From CAIXSE01 sp040769125 (lineage in GTDB: Bacteria > Actinomycetota > Thermoleophilia > UBA2241), in the NCBI GenBank assembly GCA_040769125.1, contig JAXGLO010000001.1:186001-250000 (forward strand): a DNA stretch of 64,000 bases. Reading direction: 5' to 3'. The notes beneath the pieces were generated by a model. That model saw only the letters and a list, made by a program, of their open reading frames with translations. It ran no database searches and was not told the origin of the DNA. Of this stretch, positions 1 to 10,813 are shown piece by piece (position 1 is the first letter of the stretch; each line of letters starts with the position of its first letter). A program made the translations under genes and the position numbers.

Positions 1-584
1 TCGGGGTCTGCTTCTTCGCCAACCATCCGGAAGGCCTTGACGGTGATATCCTTCACCGGTTCCGGATCAGCCTCGGGATCGAGTCTACCCGTAACGGTAC
101 CCGAGATAGTCGAGGCCGGCTTCAGCTCATACGACAGCTTGTACGAGCCGTATCCCTCCTTACTGGTTACAGCAATCATGAACTCTTCGCCGCCCACATA
201 TGACGGCACGACAATCGTCGGGTCCTCGGCGTCCGAGTCTACTGTAAACACAGGATTATCTGGGTAATCGGCCCAAGGAGCCTCGGACTCCGGATCCATA
301 TCCTTAAGATACGCGGAGATGGTGAAGACGCCGGTTGGGTCTGGGTCTGTAGCTTCAATCCTGAACTTATACTGCGTCCCCAGTCCCAGAACCGGAACGC
401 GCCAGAGATTAACTGGCGCTTCTTCGGTCAGCGCCCCCACTGCCGGGCCCGGGTCGGGCAGGGCGGTCCCTGGAGGTTCAGGATCAGCCGCCATGGCCAC
501 AGAAGCCGAAACTGCACCCAGAGCGAAAGCCGCCAAGAGCGCGACAAAGGCGGTTAGAACCAGCTTCCTTACGTATTTTGTCAC
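1..584 (-). CDS. Secreted beta-sandwich-type protein, N-terminal part (runs off the window)
   Basis: Reading the minus strand from GTG at 584 gives a classical signal peptide (MTKYVRKLVLTAFVALLAAF..., then an AVSASVAMAA cleavage region) followed by an acidic, Pro/Thr/Asp-rich exported segment. The frame stays open to the window edge, so only about 194 residues are visible. GTG is preferred over an ATG at 599 because GGAGG lies 4 nt upstream of the GTG. The last visible part (STISGTVTGRL, then DITVKAFRMV) looks like the start of a carboxypeptidase-regulatory-like or Cna-B-type repeat that decorates secreted proteins. No catalytic motif is visible and the function is unknown. Confidence 0.7.
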   Translation of the reverse strand, partial: MTKYVRKLVLTAFVALLAAFALGAVSASVAMAADPEPPGTALPDPGPAVGALTEEAPVNLWRVPVLGLGTQYKFRIEATDPDPTGVFTISAYLKDMDPESEAPWADYPDNPVFTVDSDAEDPTIVVPSYVGGEEFMIAVTSKEGYGSYKLSYELKPASTISGTVTGRLDPEADPEPVKDITVKAFRMVGEEADP

Positions 585-1175
585 TTTGCCTCCGTTCATA
601 CCGATTCAGATCCAATGGAGCGTTCATCGGATCCTGCGAGCGCAGTGCGCTGCTTCCCCTCCACTACACAGACATAGGCGCCCCCGGCATGCTTTGCATA
701 TTTCCGGCTAAATCTTTACCGTCGACGCAATGACAGTACTCACCCTTGACGGTCGGCTTCTCGTTGGTATATCGACAGGCTCCAGCCTGGCTGTAGCCGC
801 CCGTCAAGCTGGTATACGGATCTCAGCTCCATGCGCAAGCTCTCGGCTCAGCTCGCCATGAGCCGCGGCATCACCTCCCCGGCGTTGCCGCGATAGTCGG
901 CGCTGATGACCGGCTGCGGTCGACAACCGCTGAGCCGGGTCGCCCTCACCGCACTGCACATGACTCTACTGGTACCGGACAAGCGCCTCCATGAGATGAG
1001 GAAGAATGATGCCGCCATCGTGATCGTCTCGTGCCGTAGCCTTACCACTGCCCGCGAGTGCGTAAACGCATCCAGGACGGTCGCCGCTCCCACCGCGATC
1101 GAGATCGTCCGGTAGCTGACGCGGTTTCGGAACTTGAAGACTCCGGCGCCCCTGCGTCTCACTGAACGGCCGAAT
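585..1175. other. Non-coding or decayed stretch
   Basis: About 590 nt between the secreted-protein gene and the metallo-beta-lactamase gene. A 126-codon minus-strand frame (848..1228) crosses it, but it overlaps the next gene, is Arg/Ser-rich and has no recognisable domain. The only structured sign is a 34-nt sequence at 845..878 that recurs near 43.6 kb. I read the region as intergenic, possibly with old mobile-element debris. Confidence 0.4.
845..878. repeat. 34-nt dispersed repeat, copy A
   Basis: Positions 845..878 match 43613..43646 at 31 of 34 positions in the same orientation. The first 19 nt are identical, then there are three substitutions. On the minus strand both copies read GGAGGTGA, then 11 nt, then ATGGCGAGCTGA, that is a Shine-Dalgarno followed by a three-codon frame. 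This could be the end of a transposase gene or a transposon terminus; no intact element is attached. Confidence 0.5.
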
Positions 1176-2465
1176 TCAGTTCGGAGGCTTGCACACGCTG
1201 CAAGGCCGGTAACCTTGCGACTTGGCATCCTTAAGCCTCATGGAGGTCTTGCTCTGCGAGAGGCACCGGCAACCGCTGCGGTGGTAGCACTCGCCGGTCC
1301 TCGTGACATAGACGGTGGAGTTGCCCTTGGACTTGGAGGAACCTCCTGAGGTGGCGTTGCTCGTGCCTCCGCCCGATGAGCCGCCGGCGCCGGTGACCGG
1401 CTTGGAGCTCTTGTCGAACTGCCACTTGACTGCACCCGAGGGGCTGATCGTCAGGGTGATGGTGCCGTTCTTGTGTGTCGAGTAGATGCGCGTGCCCTGG
1501 GCCTTGAGACGGCCGATCGTGTCGGGCGTCGGATGGCCGTAGGAGTTCTGCCCCACGCAGATGACGGCGAACCTGGGGTCGATCTCGCTGAGGAAGCCGC
1601 TCGAGGTCGAGTGGCGCGAGCCGTGGTGGGCGACCTTGAGCAGGTACAGCGGTGGGCCGCGGGAGCAGATTGAGCCGACCGCGGCCTCGTTCGGCCCCGT
1701 GACATCGCCGGTGAGGAGGATGCGCTTCCCGGCAACCTCAAGAAGCAGGACGACGCTGTCCTGGTTGGCATCGCCGGAGATGGACTTCGGGCTGACGACC
1801 CGCACCTTGACCTTTCCCAGTGTGAATCCGTCCCCGCGACGGGTCTGCCTCACCTTGGCACCCACAGCGTTGAAGGCGCTCTTGACGGAGCTGTCGCAGC
1901 TTCCGGCGATCAGCGCCCGCTCGGGGCTGTAGGCGTAGACGAGGTCATCGGTCGCGCCGATGTGGTCGGCGTGCATGTGGCTGATGACGACGAGGTCGAG
2001 ATCCTTGATGCCGGCCTTGCGCGCAGCCGCCTCTACGGCGCCAGCCGAGCCGCCAGGGCCGCCGTCGACGAGCATCTCGTGGGAGCCCGACCTGACGAGG
2101 ATGGCGTCGCCTTGGCCAACGTCCACGAAGACGATCGTGGTCTGCTTGCCTTTGGCGGCAGGGCCGATCGATTCGACGCTGGACTTCGCGGACGGATTGG
2201 CGCTCGGCTTGGCCAAAGGACTTGCGCTCGGCTTCTTGTTCGACTTCGCCTTAGTGGTTGCCGCCTTAGAGGAGGCAGGCTGAGGCGAATCGGCCGTCGT
2301 CGTGCCGGTGCCGTCACCGCATCCGACCGCGAAGACGATGAAGGCTGAAAGCAGTCCGAGCCAGAGCAAGCCTCGTCTGATGCGCAGCCTGGTCACAGGA
2401 ACGCGAGGCTCAGTAGGGAGGGTCGCAGACGCTGCATGGACGATAGCCGGCCGCAGACTTGGCAT
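1176..2465 (-). CDS. ComEC/Rec2-like metallo-beta-lactamase-fold lipoprotein
   Basis: A 429-residue protein with an N-terminal hydrophobic segment ending in FAVGC (Cys49, a lipobox), a Ser/Lys/Pro-rich linker (about 55-105), then a metallo-beta-lactamase domain. HMHADH (163-168) supplies the metal-binding HxHxDH, with later LTGD and KVAHHGS motifs as in the extracellular ComEC/Rec2 hydrolase domain. The C-terminus carries a small Cys cluster (CYHRSGCRCLS, then RPCSVCKPPN), like the Ada-type zinc-binding tail on some secreted nucleases. It lacks the ComEC membrane channel, so it is probably a surface-anchored phosphodiesterase or nuclease. A GTG at 2396 would give a tighter signal peptide (MTRLRIRRGLLW...) and may be the true start. 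The gene lies alone, reading away from the neighbouring tRNA-Sec. Confidence 0.8.
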   Translation of the reverse strand: MPSLRPAIVHAASATLPTEPRVPVTRLRIRRGLLWLGLLSAFIVFAVGCGDGTGTTTADSPQPASSKAATTKAKSNKKPSASPLAKPSANPSAKSSVESIGPAAKGKQTTIVFVDVGQGDAILVRSGSHEMLVDGGPGGSAGAVEAAARKAGIKDLDLVVISHMHADHIGATDDLVYAYSPERALIAGSCDSSVKSAFNAVGAKVRQTRRGDGFTLGKVKVRVVSPKSISGDANQDSVVLLLEVAGKRILLTGDVTGPNEAAVGSICSRGPPLYLLKVAHHGSRHSTSSGFLSEIDPRFAVICVGQNSYGHPTPDTIGRLKAQGTRIYSTHKNGTITLTISPSGAVKWQFDKSSKPVTGAGGSSGGGTSNATSGGSSKSKGNSTVYVTRTGECYHRSGCRCLSQSKTSMRLKDAKSQGYRPCSVCKPPN

Positions 2466-2551
2466 TCATTGGCATTTGACCGAACAGTGAAGACGGGTCA
2501 TCTGAAAGCTGCTGTTAACTGTAGAAATCTACAAATGCCCTGCAAGTGCAG

Positions 2552-2649
2552 TGGCGGAGCGACATGGGAGTCGAACCCACCCAGGACAGGACCACTGCCC
2601 CGCAGACGGTTTTGAAGACCGCGCCAGTCACCGGACCGGAAGCCGCTCC
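2552..2649 (-). tRNA. selC: tRNA-Sec (anticodon UCA), selC
   Basis: The minus strand folds as a selenocysteine tRNA. There is an 8-bp acceptor (GGAGCGGC with GTCGCTCC), a 6-bp D stem with a 4-nt loop (CCGGTC/GACTGG), an anticodon loop CTTCAAA with UCA at 2613-2615, a long variable arm, a T arm (GTGGG-TTCGACT-CCCAT), discriminator G and an encoded CCA. The total is 98 nt. The 8-bp acceptor, long D stem and UCA anticodon separate tRNA-Sec from tRNA-Ser and suppressors. It sits about 200 nt downstream of selB on the same strand, so it completes the Sec locus. Confidence 0.96.
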
Positions 2650-2800
2650 GTGCAGCCCCATCTTGCCACGACTGCCCGCCGTCGTCACCCGCGGGACGCA
2701 AGGCCGGCCGGCGTCGTGCCAAGGCAGGCCTGCATCACGCTGAAGTCGGCACGCCGGACGCCGAACCGGCGGCGGGCATCACGGGGCGCGGCCTGCGGGA

Positions 2801-2846
2801 TCAGCGCCGGCGACGCCGCAGGATCAGCGCTGGCGACGTCGCGGCA

Positions 2847-2869
<23 letters not shown>
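2801..2869. repeat. Three 23-bp tandem repeats across the selB stop codon
   Basis: Copies at 2801-2823, 2824-2846 and 2847-2869 each begin TCAGCGC and differ at only a few positions. The third copy contains the selB stop codon (TCA on the plus strand, 2847-2849), so the array looks like duplication of the selB 3' end into the selB-selC spacer. Confidence 0.75.
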
Positions 2870-4823
<1,954 letters not shown>

Positions 4824-4831
4824 GCCGACGC

Positions 4832-6277
4832 TCAGGCCGTCGCCGCCAGGACGGCGGCTGCCAGCTCCTCGAGGTCACCTGCCGCGACCGCGCGAAGATC
4901 GAACAGAAGCTTGCCCTCCTGCACACGGCAGACCACCGCGGGCTCGCCGGTGCGGAGCGCAGCGGCGAGACGCTCTGCCTCCCCCTCGGCGCAGGCGACG
5001 GTCACAGCCGCGCTCGGGACGTCCGTGACCGGCAGAGCGCCGGCGCCGGCGCGCGCCACGGTGTCGAGGATATCCACTTGGGCGCCGTCGAGAGCCTCGG
5101 ACCCACCCGACGGCGTCGTGAGCAGCTCGGCCAGACGCTCGGCGCGGGCGCGAACGGCCGCCTGGGGCTCCGTGAGGGCGGCGAGCGTAGGGACACGCTC
5201 CAGGGCAGCCTCAGGATCGAGGTAGAGCCGCAACACCGCGTCGAGCGCAGCGAGGTCGAGCTTGTCGATGCGGACTGCCCGCGCCAGTGGGTGCCGCCGC
5301 ATCGCCGCGATGCCGGCGGCTCGGCCTACGACGATGCCCGCCTGCGGGCCGCCGAGCAGCTTGTCGCCGCTGAAGGTGATGATGTCGGCGTCGGCGCTGT
5401 CCTGGAGGGAGGGCTCATCGGCGAAGAGCGGTATGTTCGCCAGAGCGCCGCTGCCCAGGTCGGCGATCACCAAGGCGCCGCGCTCGTGCGCCAGCTCAGC
5501 CAGCTCGGCCAGCGAAGGCTCGGCCGTGAACCCGACGATGCGATAGTTGCTGGTGTGGGCGTGCAGCACGGCTCGGGTGCGCTCCGTCCACGCCGCCTCG
5601 TAGTCCCGCAGATAGGTGCGGTTGGTGGTGCCCACCTCAACCAGGTCGGCGCCGCTCTCGCGAAGAATATCCGGTATACGGAAGCCGTCGCCGATCTCGA
5701 CGAGCTGCCCGCGCGAGACGATGACCTCGCCGCCGCGAGCAGTCGCGGCCAGCGCCAGCAGGACCGCCGCGGCGTTGTTGTTGACCACCAGCGCGTCCTC
5801 GGTGCCCGCAAGCGAGCACAGAGCGTCGTGAACGTGATCCTGGCGGGAGGCGCGCTCCCCACGCGCGAGGTCGTATTCGAGGTCGCTGTACCCCGAGGCC
5901 GCCAAGACGACCGCCTCGACCGCCTCCTGCGGCAGCACGGCGCGCCCGAGATTGGTATGCACCACGATGCCGGTCGCGTTGATGACACGCCGCAGCGACG
6001 GCGTGACTGCGGCTTCCAGAAGCCGCGCCGCCCAGGGCACAAGATCGCCGGGAGCGAGCTTCGCCGCCGCGGGAGCTTCGCCGGAGGCGGCGAGAATCTC
6101 CCGGCGCAGGCGCTCGAGCACCGTCCGGACGGCCTTCGTGACCAGCTCCCGCGGGTAGCGCTCCAGAAGCGGCGCCGCCGAAGGGTCGCGGAGAACCTCG
6201 TCGACCGCGGCCAGCGAACGCAGAGCCTCCTGCTGCTCAGGCGACGTGGGAGCTTCGCGGCGTGATGTCTCGGCCAT
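4832..6277 (-). CDS. selA: L-seryl-tRNA(Sec) selenium transferase
   Basis: SelA converts Ser-tRNA(Sec) to Sec-tRNA(Sec) with selenophosphate, using PLP. The 481-residue product has the family's VINATGIVVHTNLGRA segment (98-113), the VNNNAAAVLLAL region (165-176) and the PLP lysine in FSGDKLLGGPQAG (K306). I chose ATG at 6277 because GGAGGAGG lies 7-8 nt upstream. An upstream ATG at 6313, overlapping the selD stop as TGATG, would add 12 residues and has a weaker site. The gene sits between selD and selB in one operon. Confidence 0.95.
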   Translation of the reverse strand: MAETSRREAPTSPEQQEALRSLAAVDEVLRDPSAAPLLERYPRELVTKAVRTVLERLRREILAASGEAPAAAKLAPGDLVPWAARLLEAAVTPSLRRVINATGIVVHTNLGRAVLPQEAVEAVVLAASGYSDLEYDLARGERASRQDHVHDALCSLAGTEDALVVNNNAAAVLLALAATARGGEVIVSRGQLVEIGDGFRIPDILRESGADLVEVGTTNRTYLRDYEAAWTERTRAVLHAHTSNYRIVGFTAEPSLAELAELAHERGALVIADLGSGALANIPLFADEPSLQDSADADIITFSGDKLLGGPQAGIVVGRAAGIAAMRRHPLARAVRIDKLDLAALDAVLRLYLDPEAALERVPTLAALTEPQAAVRARAERLAELLTTPSGGSEALDGAQVDILDTVARAGAGALPVTDVPSAAVTVACAEGEAERLAAALRTGEPAVVCRVQEGKLLFDLRAVAAGDLEELAAAVLAATA

Positions 6278-6312
6278 CTCGTGCGCCTCCTCCGACCCGC
6301 GATGCTGAGACA

Positions 6313-7368
6313 TCAGGCCTCGAGAATGATCGTACCGGCCTGCTCCTCGACGACCTCGCCGATGGTCCAGGCGCCCACCCCCGAAGCAGTCAGGCGCTCC
6401 ACCAGGACCGCGTGCCTCCCGGGCTCCACCGCAATGAGCAACCCCCCGGAGGTCTGCGGATCGAAGAGCGCGAGAAGGAGCGGGTCGGCCTCGCCCGCCG
6501 CGGCGGCAGCCACGCCGACGCCGCTCACGCGCGGCAGGACGTAGTCGCGGTTCACACGAAGGCCGCCGGCATAGACCTCCTGGGAGATGAAGTCGAGAAC
6601 CTGGTCGTGAAGCGGCACCTCGCTCCGGAAGACCAGCGCGGCGACGCCGCCGGCGTCGAGCATCTCGCTGAGGTGACCGAGCAGGCCGAAGCCGCTGATG
6701 TCGGTGCAGGCGTGCACGCCCACGGCCGACATCGCCTCGGCGGCGGCGGCGTTCAGCATAGCCGCCTCCTCGATCGCCGGCTTCATCGCCTCCTCGTTGA
6801 GCAGCCCCTTCTTGAGGGCGCTGGCCAGCACGCCGATGCCGAGCCGCTTGGTGAGGATGAGGCGATCACCGGGCTGCGCGCCGCCGTTGTACACGATCTC
6901 CTCGGGGCGCGCCACGCCGGTGACCGAGAGGCCGTACTTGGGCTCCTTGTCGTCCACGGAGTGCCCGCCCGCCAGCTCCGCGCCGGCCTCGGCGACCTTC
7001 TTCGCGCCGCCGGTGAGCACCTCCGCCAGATGCTCCATGCCCAGCTTCGCCGGCCAAGCCACGAGGTTCATGGCGGTGAGCGGCCGGGCGCCCATGGCGT
7101 AGACGTCGCTGAGCGCGTTGGCCGCCGCGAGCTGCCCGAACCAGAAGGGTGAGTCGACGATGGGCGTGAAGAAGTCGACCGTCTGCACGAGGCAGAGGTC
7201 GGCGGAGACTCGCGTGACGGCAGCGTCATCGCGCGTCTCGAGCAGCCGCGCGAACTCAGGAGAGCTGCGCGGCAGGGCGTCAAGCACGGCTTGCAGGTCG
7301 CACGGACCCAGCTTGGAAGCTCAGCCGCTCTTGGCCGCGTACTGCGTGAGGCGGATCTTCTCGGTCAT
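6313..7368 (-). CDS. selD: Selenide, water dikinase containing selenocysteine (in-frame UGA)
   Basis: SelD makes selenophosphate from selenide and ATP, the selenium donor for SelA. A conventional reading starts only at 7287 and loses the catalytic N-terminus. Reading on from ATG at 7366-7368 gives MTEKIRLTQYAAKSG, then TGA at 7321-7323 (codon 16), then ASKLGPCDLQAVLDALPR, which is the SelD catalytic segment. The UGA sits where other SelD proteins have the catalytic Cys or Sec, with the catalytic Lys three residues on (K19). The 351-residue length fits the family. The hairpin just after the UGA and the adjacent selA, selB and selC support recoding rather than decay. The stop overlaps the upstream candidate selA ATG by 1 nt. 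Confidence 0.93.
7289..7320 (-). promoter_or_regulatory. Candidate bacterial SECIS hairpin in selD
   Basis: Immediately 3' of the selD UGA, GGGTC (7309-7305) pairs with GACCT (7299-7295) around a CGTGC loop. An outer GCTT/AAGC pairing (7320-7317 with 7292-7289) extends the hairpin. The apical loop is about 16-20 nt from the UGA, within the range of bacterial SECIS elements. The structure was drawn by eye; no folding energy was computed. Confidence 0.6.
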
Positions 7369-7705
7369 GCCTACAGCTTACCGCACCCGGGCTCACGCGG
7401 AGCCGGCTGCACAGATCCGCAGACGCGTTTCAGTGGTGAGCCCTCGGGGGCGTGACTGTCTCGTGAAGGCAACAACCGTTGACCCACCAGCGGACGGCGA
7501 GCCCTCGGGAGCATGTCTGCTCGGCGACACCCGGCGCGCCGGCGGGCCTTCGGAGGCAAGCGCGCCGCAGGCTCTCGCGGGCCGACATGCCGGACAGGCT
7601 TCGGTGGCCGGCGGGCCGCCCGTAGGCTGCCTCTGCGCCGGCGAGCCTTCGGAGGCAGGCGCGCCGCCCGAAAGCCGTCTCTGCGCCGCTACCGTCTCAG
7701 AGCCG
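7369..7705. repeat. selD upstream spacer with degenerate 20-nt repeats
   Basis: A 337-nt gap with no gene. Four direct repeats of about 20 nt, near GGCGAGCCTTCGGAGGCA, start at 7435, 7496, 7541 and 7640, with partial copies between them. Any selD promoter should lie at the low end of this region. I see no convincing sigma-70 boxes. Confidence 0.5.
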
Positions 7706-8500
7706 CTACGCCGCCGGCAGCCCGAGGAAGCAGGGGAGCTCGGCCAGAGACTCAATGCGCGGCACATCCGCGGCGGCCCGGCGGCCGCCGCGGTCGAGCA
7801 GCACAGCGCGGCAGCCGTACGAGAAAGCGCCCTGGACGTCGTCGGTGAGGCTGTCGCCCACCATCAGCGCGCTTGCCGGATCGACGCCCGCCCACTCCAG
7901 AACCGTGCGAAAGACCGCCGGGGACGGCTTCGTAATGCCGAGCTCGGCGCTCGACCAGGAGCGATCGATGAACTCGTCCAGCCCGAAGTGGGCGACGACA
8001 TCCTTGAGATCGTGGCCGAGCGCGTTGGAGACGATGACCATCCGCAGGCCGGCGGCCTGAAGTGCGCGCAGGCACGGAAGGACATCCTCGTACAGAACGA
8101 AGTTCTCGGCGTTGGACCACGCCGTGGCGATCGCGCCCGCGGTCGCGGTAACGGCGTCCGCATCGTCGCCGCCCATGCCGGTGATGACGGCCCGTGCGAT
8201 GACCTCGATGAGAGCATCGTCGTGAGCGTCCCCGATCTCGCGCCGATGGGCAACGACAGCGCGGTAGCCCGCCCGCTCCGCCTCCGGCCAGCGGGCCGGA
8301 TCGAGAGACAGGCCGAACCGCGCGCCCATGCGCTGATACCCGACGGCCTCGAACTGCTCGCCCGGCCGCAGCAGCGTGTAGTCGAAGTCGAACATGACCA
8401 GCTCGGGCGGCACGCCGGTCGGTGGCGGAACGCCCGGCTCCCCAGGAGCGCCGGCCCCAGCCGGATCTGTCGAACCCCTCGATGGCGAAACGGGCGACAT
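7706..8500 (-). CDS. HAD-family phosphatase
   Basis: The Rossmann-type HAD hydrolase has motif I FDFDYTLL (nucleophile Asp38, Asp40), motif II IVSNA, motif III GITKPSP and motif IV MVGDSLTDD, over 264 residues. These fit a haloacid-dehalogenase/phosphoglycolate-phosphatase-like phosphatase with a helical cap at about 50-135. The substrate cannot be read. The first 30 residues are a Pro/Gly-rich extension, so an internal start is possible. It begins 4 nt after the lipA stop and is the last gene of the glycine-cleavage/lipoylation operon. It could remove a by-product of that pathway, but this is only context. Confidence 0.85.
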   Translation of the reverse strand: MSPVSPSRGSTDPAGAGAPGEPGVPPPTGVPPELVMFDFDYTLLRPGEQFEAVGYQRMGARFGLSLDPARWPEAERAGYRAVVAHRREIGDAHDDALIEVIARAVITGMGGDDADAVTATAGAIATAWSNAENFVLYEDVLPCLRALQAAGLRMVIVSNALGHDLKDVVAHFGLDEFIDRSWSSAELGITKPSPAVFRTVLEWAGVDPASALMVGDSLTDDVQGAFSYGCRAVLLDRGGRRAAADVPRIESLAELPCFLGLPAA

Positions 8501-8504
8501 CGCC

Positions 8505-9425
8505 TCAGACCCCCCTGCGTCCCAGCATCTCCCCGGCGCGATACGACGAGCGCACGAACGGCGACGCAGCGACGATCAAGCCGAGCTCGGCGCCGAGCCG
8601 CTCGTACTCATCGAACTCACTGGGCTCAACGTAACGTGAAACCGGCAGGCAGCCGCGCTGCGGCTGCAGGTACTGGCCGATCGTGACGAGGTCGACGCCG
8701 GCGGCCGCGGAATCGGCGAGCACCGCGGCGACCTCTTCGGCCTCCTCGCCGACCCCGACCATGAGGCCCGTCTTGACCTGCGGGCGGGCCGAGCCGCCGG
8801 GCGCGGCGGACGGCGGAGCCGCCGGCCCGCGCGCCCACGCGGCTGCCCGGCGCAGCAGCTCCAGGGAGCGTTCGTACTCGGCCTGCGGCCGCACGGTGGG
8901 ATACAGGCGCGGAACCGTCTCGAGGTTGTGGTTGAGCACCTCCGGCCCGGCATCGAGGACGACCTGCAGCGCATCTGTGTCCCCGCCGAGGTCGGGGATG
9001 AGGACCTCGACGGTGGCGGCGGGCAGAGCCGCCCGCACCGCCGCGATCGCGGCGGCGAACTGGCCGGCGCCCCCGTCGGGAAGGTCGTCGCGCGTGACGC
9101 TGGTGATCACGACGTGCCGCAAGCCGAGACGCCGCGCCGCCTCCGCGAGGCGGCGCGGCTCGTCCGGATCGAGAGGGCGGAGGCCGGGCCCGCCGGTATC
9201 GATAGCGCAGAAGCGGCAGGCCCGCGTGCACTCGTCGCCCATGATCAGGAAGGTCGCGGTACCCGAGGCGTAGCACTCGCCCTTGTTAGGGCAGCGCGCC
9301 TCGCGGCACACGGTGTGCAGATCGAGCTCGTCGAGAAGCGAGCCGGTGGCGCGGAACTGCCGCGGCGCCGGCGCCTTGACCTTGAGCCAGTCCGGCTTGC
9401 GCCGGCTTGTGCCCGCTGCGCTCAT
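8505..9425 (-). CDS. lipA: Lipoyl synthase
   Basis: LipA is a radical-SAM enzyme that inserts two sulfurs into octanoyl groups on E2 or H proteins. Both iron-sulfur sites are visible. The auxiliary cluster is CREARCPNKGEC (Cys40, 45, 51) and the SAM cluster is CTRACRFC (Cys66, 70, 73). The ATG at 9425 gives 306 residues, normal for the family. A GTG at 9464 would overlap lpd by about 30 nt. The gene follows lpd by 7 nt and lies in the operon encoding GcvH, so lipoylated GcvH is the likely product. Confidence 0.95.
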   Translation of the reverse strand: MSAAGTSRRKPDWLKVKAPAPRQFRATGSLLDELDLHTVCREARCPNKGECYASGTATFLIMGDECTRACRFCAIDTGGPGLRPLDPDEPRRLAEAARRLGLRHVVITSVTRDDLPDGGAGQFAAAIAAVRAALPAATVEVLIPDLGGDTDALQVVLDAGPEVLNHNLETVPRLYPTVRPQAEYERSLELLRRAAAWARGPAAPPSAAPGGSARPQVKTGLMVGVGEEAEEVAAVLADSAAAGVDLVTIGQYLQPQRGCLPVSRYVEPSEFDEYERLGAELGLIVAASPFVRSSYRAGEMLGRRGV

Positions 9426-9432
9426 CCTCAGC

Positions 9433-10803
9433 TCAGAGGCTGTGCACGCCGCGGCCGAAGCCACTCAGCGCTGCGTCGCCGATGCTCTCGGAGAGGGTCG
9501 GGTGAGCGTGGATGGTGTTGGCGACGTCGGCCAGGGTGAGGCCAGCGTGCACCGCCACCGCCAGCTCGTGGATCATCTCGGTGACGTGCGGGCCGATCAT
9601 GCTCGCTCCCAGCAGACGGCCGCCGCCGGGCTCGCAGACCAGCCGCACGAAACCGTCGGCCTCGCCGGCGATCACGGCCTTCGAGTTGCCGTTGAAGCGG
9701 ACGTGCGCCACTTCGTGGGCCACGCCCTCAGCCGCAGCCCGGTCTTCGGTGAGGCCGCAGCTGGCGACCTCCGGCGAGCTGAACACGCAGCTGGGGACCA
9801 TGGTGCGGTCGCAGAGCAGGTTGGAGCCGGTCACCGCGTTCTCGGCGGCGATCATGCCCTGGTGATACGCCCAGTGAGCGAGCAGCGGCGGGCCGGCCAC
9901 GTCGCCGGCGGCGAAGATACCCGGCACCGAAGTGCGGCAGCTCTCGTCGATCGCGACGAAACCGTGCTCGTCGAGCCTGACGCCGGCCTCCTCGCAACCG
10001 AGGCCGGCGGTGACCGGCCGGCGACCGATAGACACGAGCACGCGGTCGCCCACGACCTCGCGGCCGCCGGCGAGATGCAGCGTGATGCCGTCCGCACCGG
10101 CCTCCATCGACTCGACGGTCGTCTTGACCAGCGACTCGATGCCGACCTTCTTGAAGGCCTGCTGCAAGCTGCGGCCGATGCGCTTGTCCTCGCCCGGCAG
10201 AAGCTGCCTGAGCATCTCGACGATGGTGACCTTGGTGCCGAGACGCGCGAACACCGAGGCGAACTCACAGCCGATCACGCCGCCGCCGACGATCAGCAGA
10301 CTCTCGGGGACGTGGTCGATGAACAGGAGCTCGTCACTGGTCATGACACGCGGATCGGAGAAGTCGAAGAGGCGCAGCTTCATGGTCTCGGAGCCGCTCG
10401 CCAGAATGACGGCGTCGCCCTCGAGCACCGTGCCGTCGGCCAACGCTATGCGCCCAGGCCCGGCGAGCGTCGCGCGACTGTTGACGACCTCGACCTTGCG
10501 AGCCTTGAGCAGATGCGCAATGCCGTCCCGAAGCTGGGTGGTCACTGCCTCCTTGCGCGCCATGAAGGCGCCGAAGTCGAGGGTGACCTTGTCGACGTTC
10601 ACGCCGAAAGACGAGCTGTTCTGGGCATGGTGATAGCGCTCGGCTCCGGCGACCATCGCCTTGGTGGGGACGCAGCCGCGGTTGAGACATGTGCCGCCGA
10701 GCTCACGCTCCTCGACGAGCGTCACCTCGGCGCCGAGCTGAGCCGCGCGGCCTGCCGCGACGTAGCCGGCCGGACCGCCGCCGAGCACCAGTACCTTGGT
10801 CAT
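9433..10803 (-). CDS. lpdA: Dihydrolipoyl dehydrogenase (L protein)
   Basis: This flavoenzyme reoxidises dihydrolipoyl groups with NAD. It has the FAD-binding VLVLGGGPAGYVAA near residue 5, the redox disulfide GGTCLNRGCVPTK (Cys39, Cys44), an NAD-binding GGGVIGCEFASVF in the middle, and the C-terminal HAHPTLSE containing the catalytic His. ATG at 10803 is chosen because GAGGAGG precedes it at good spacing; a longer frame reaches 10863. In this operon it should act as the L subunit of the glycine cleavage system. Confidence 0.95.
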   Translation of the reverse strand: MTKVLVLGGGPAGYVAAGRAAQLGAEVTLVEERELGGTCLNRGCVPTKAMVAGAERYHHAQNSSSFGVNVDKVTLDFGAFMARKEAVTTQLRDGIAHLLKARKVEVVNSRATLAGPGRIALADGTVLEGDAVILASGSETMKLRLFDFSDPRVMTSDELLFIDHVPESLLIVGGGVIGCEFASVFARLGTKVTIVEMLRQLLPGEDKRIGRSLQQAFKKVGIESLVKTTVESMEAGADGITLHLAGGREVVGDRVLVSIGRRPVTAGLGCEEAGVRLDEHGFVAIDESCRTSVPGIFAAGDVAGPPLLAHWAYHQGMIAAENAVTGSNLLCDRTMVPSCVFSSPEVASCGLTEDRAAAEGVAHEVAHVRFNGNSKAVIAGEADGFVRLVCEPGGGRLLGASMIGPHVTEMIHELAVAVHAGLTLADVANTIHAHPTLSESIGDAALSGFGRGVHSL

Positions 10804-10813
10804 CGTTGCCTCC

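Noticed and set aside
848..1228. 126-codon minus-strand frame
   Set aside because: Overlaps the metallo-beta-lactamase gene, Arg/Ser-rich, with no recognisable motif or ribosome binding site.
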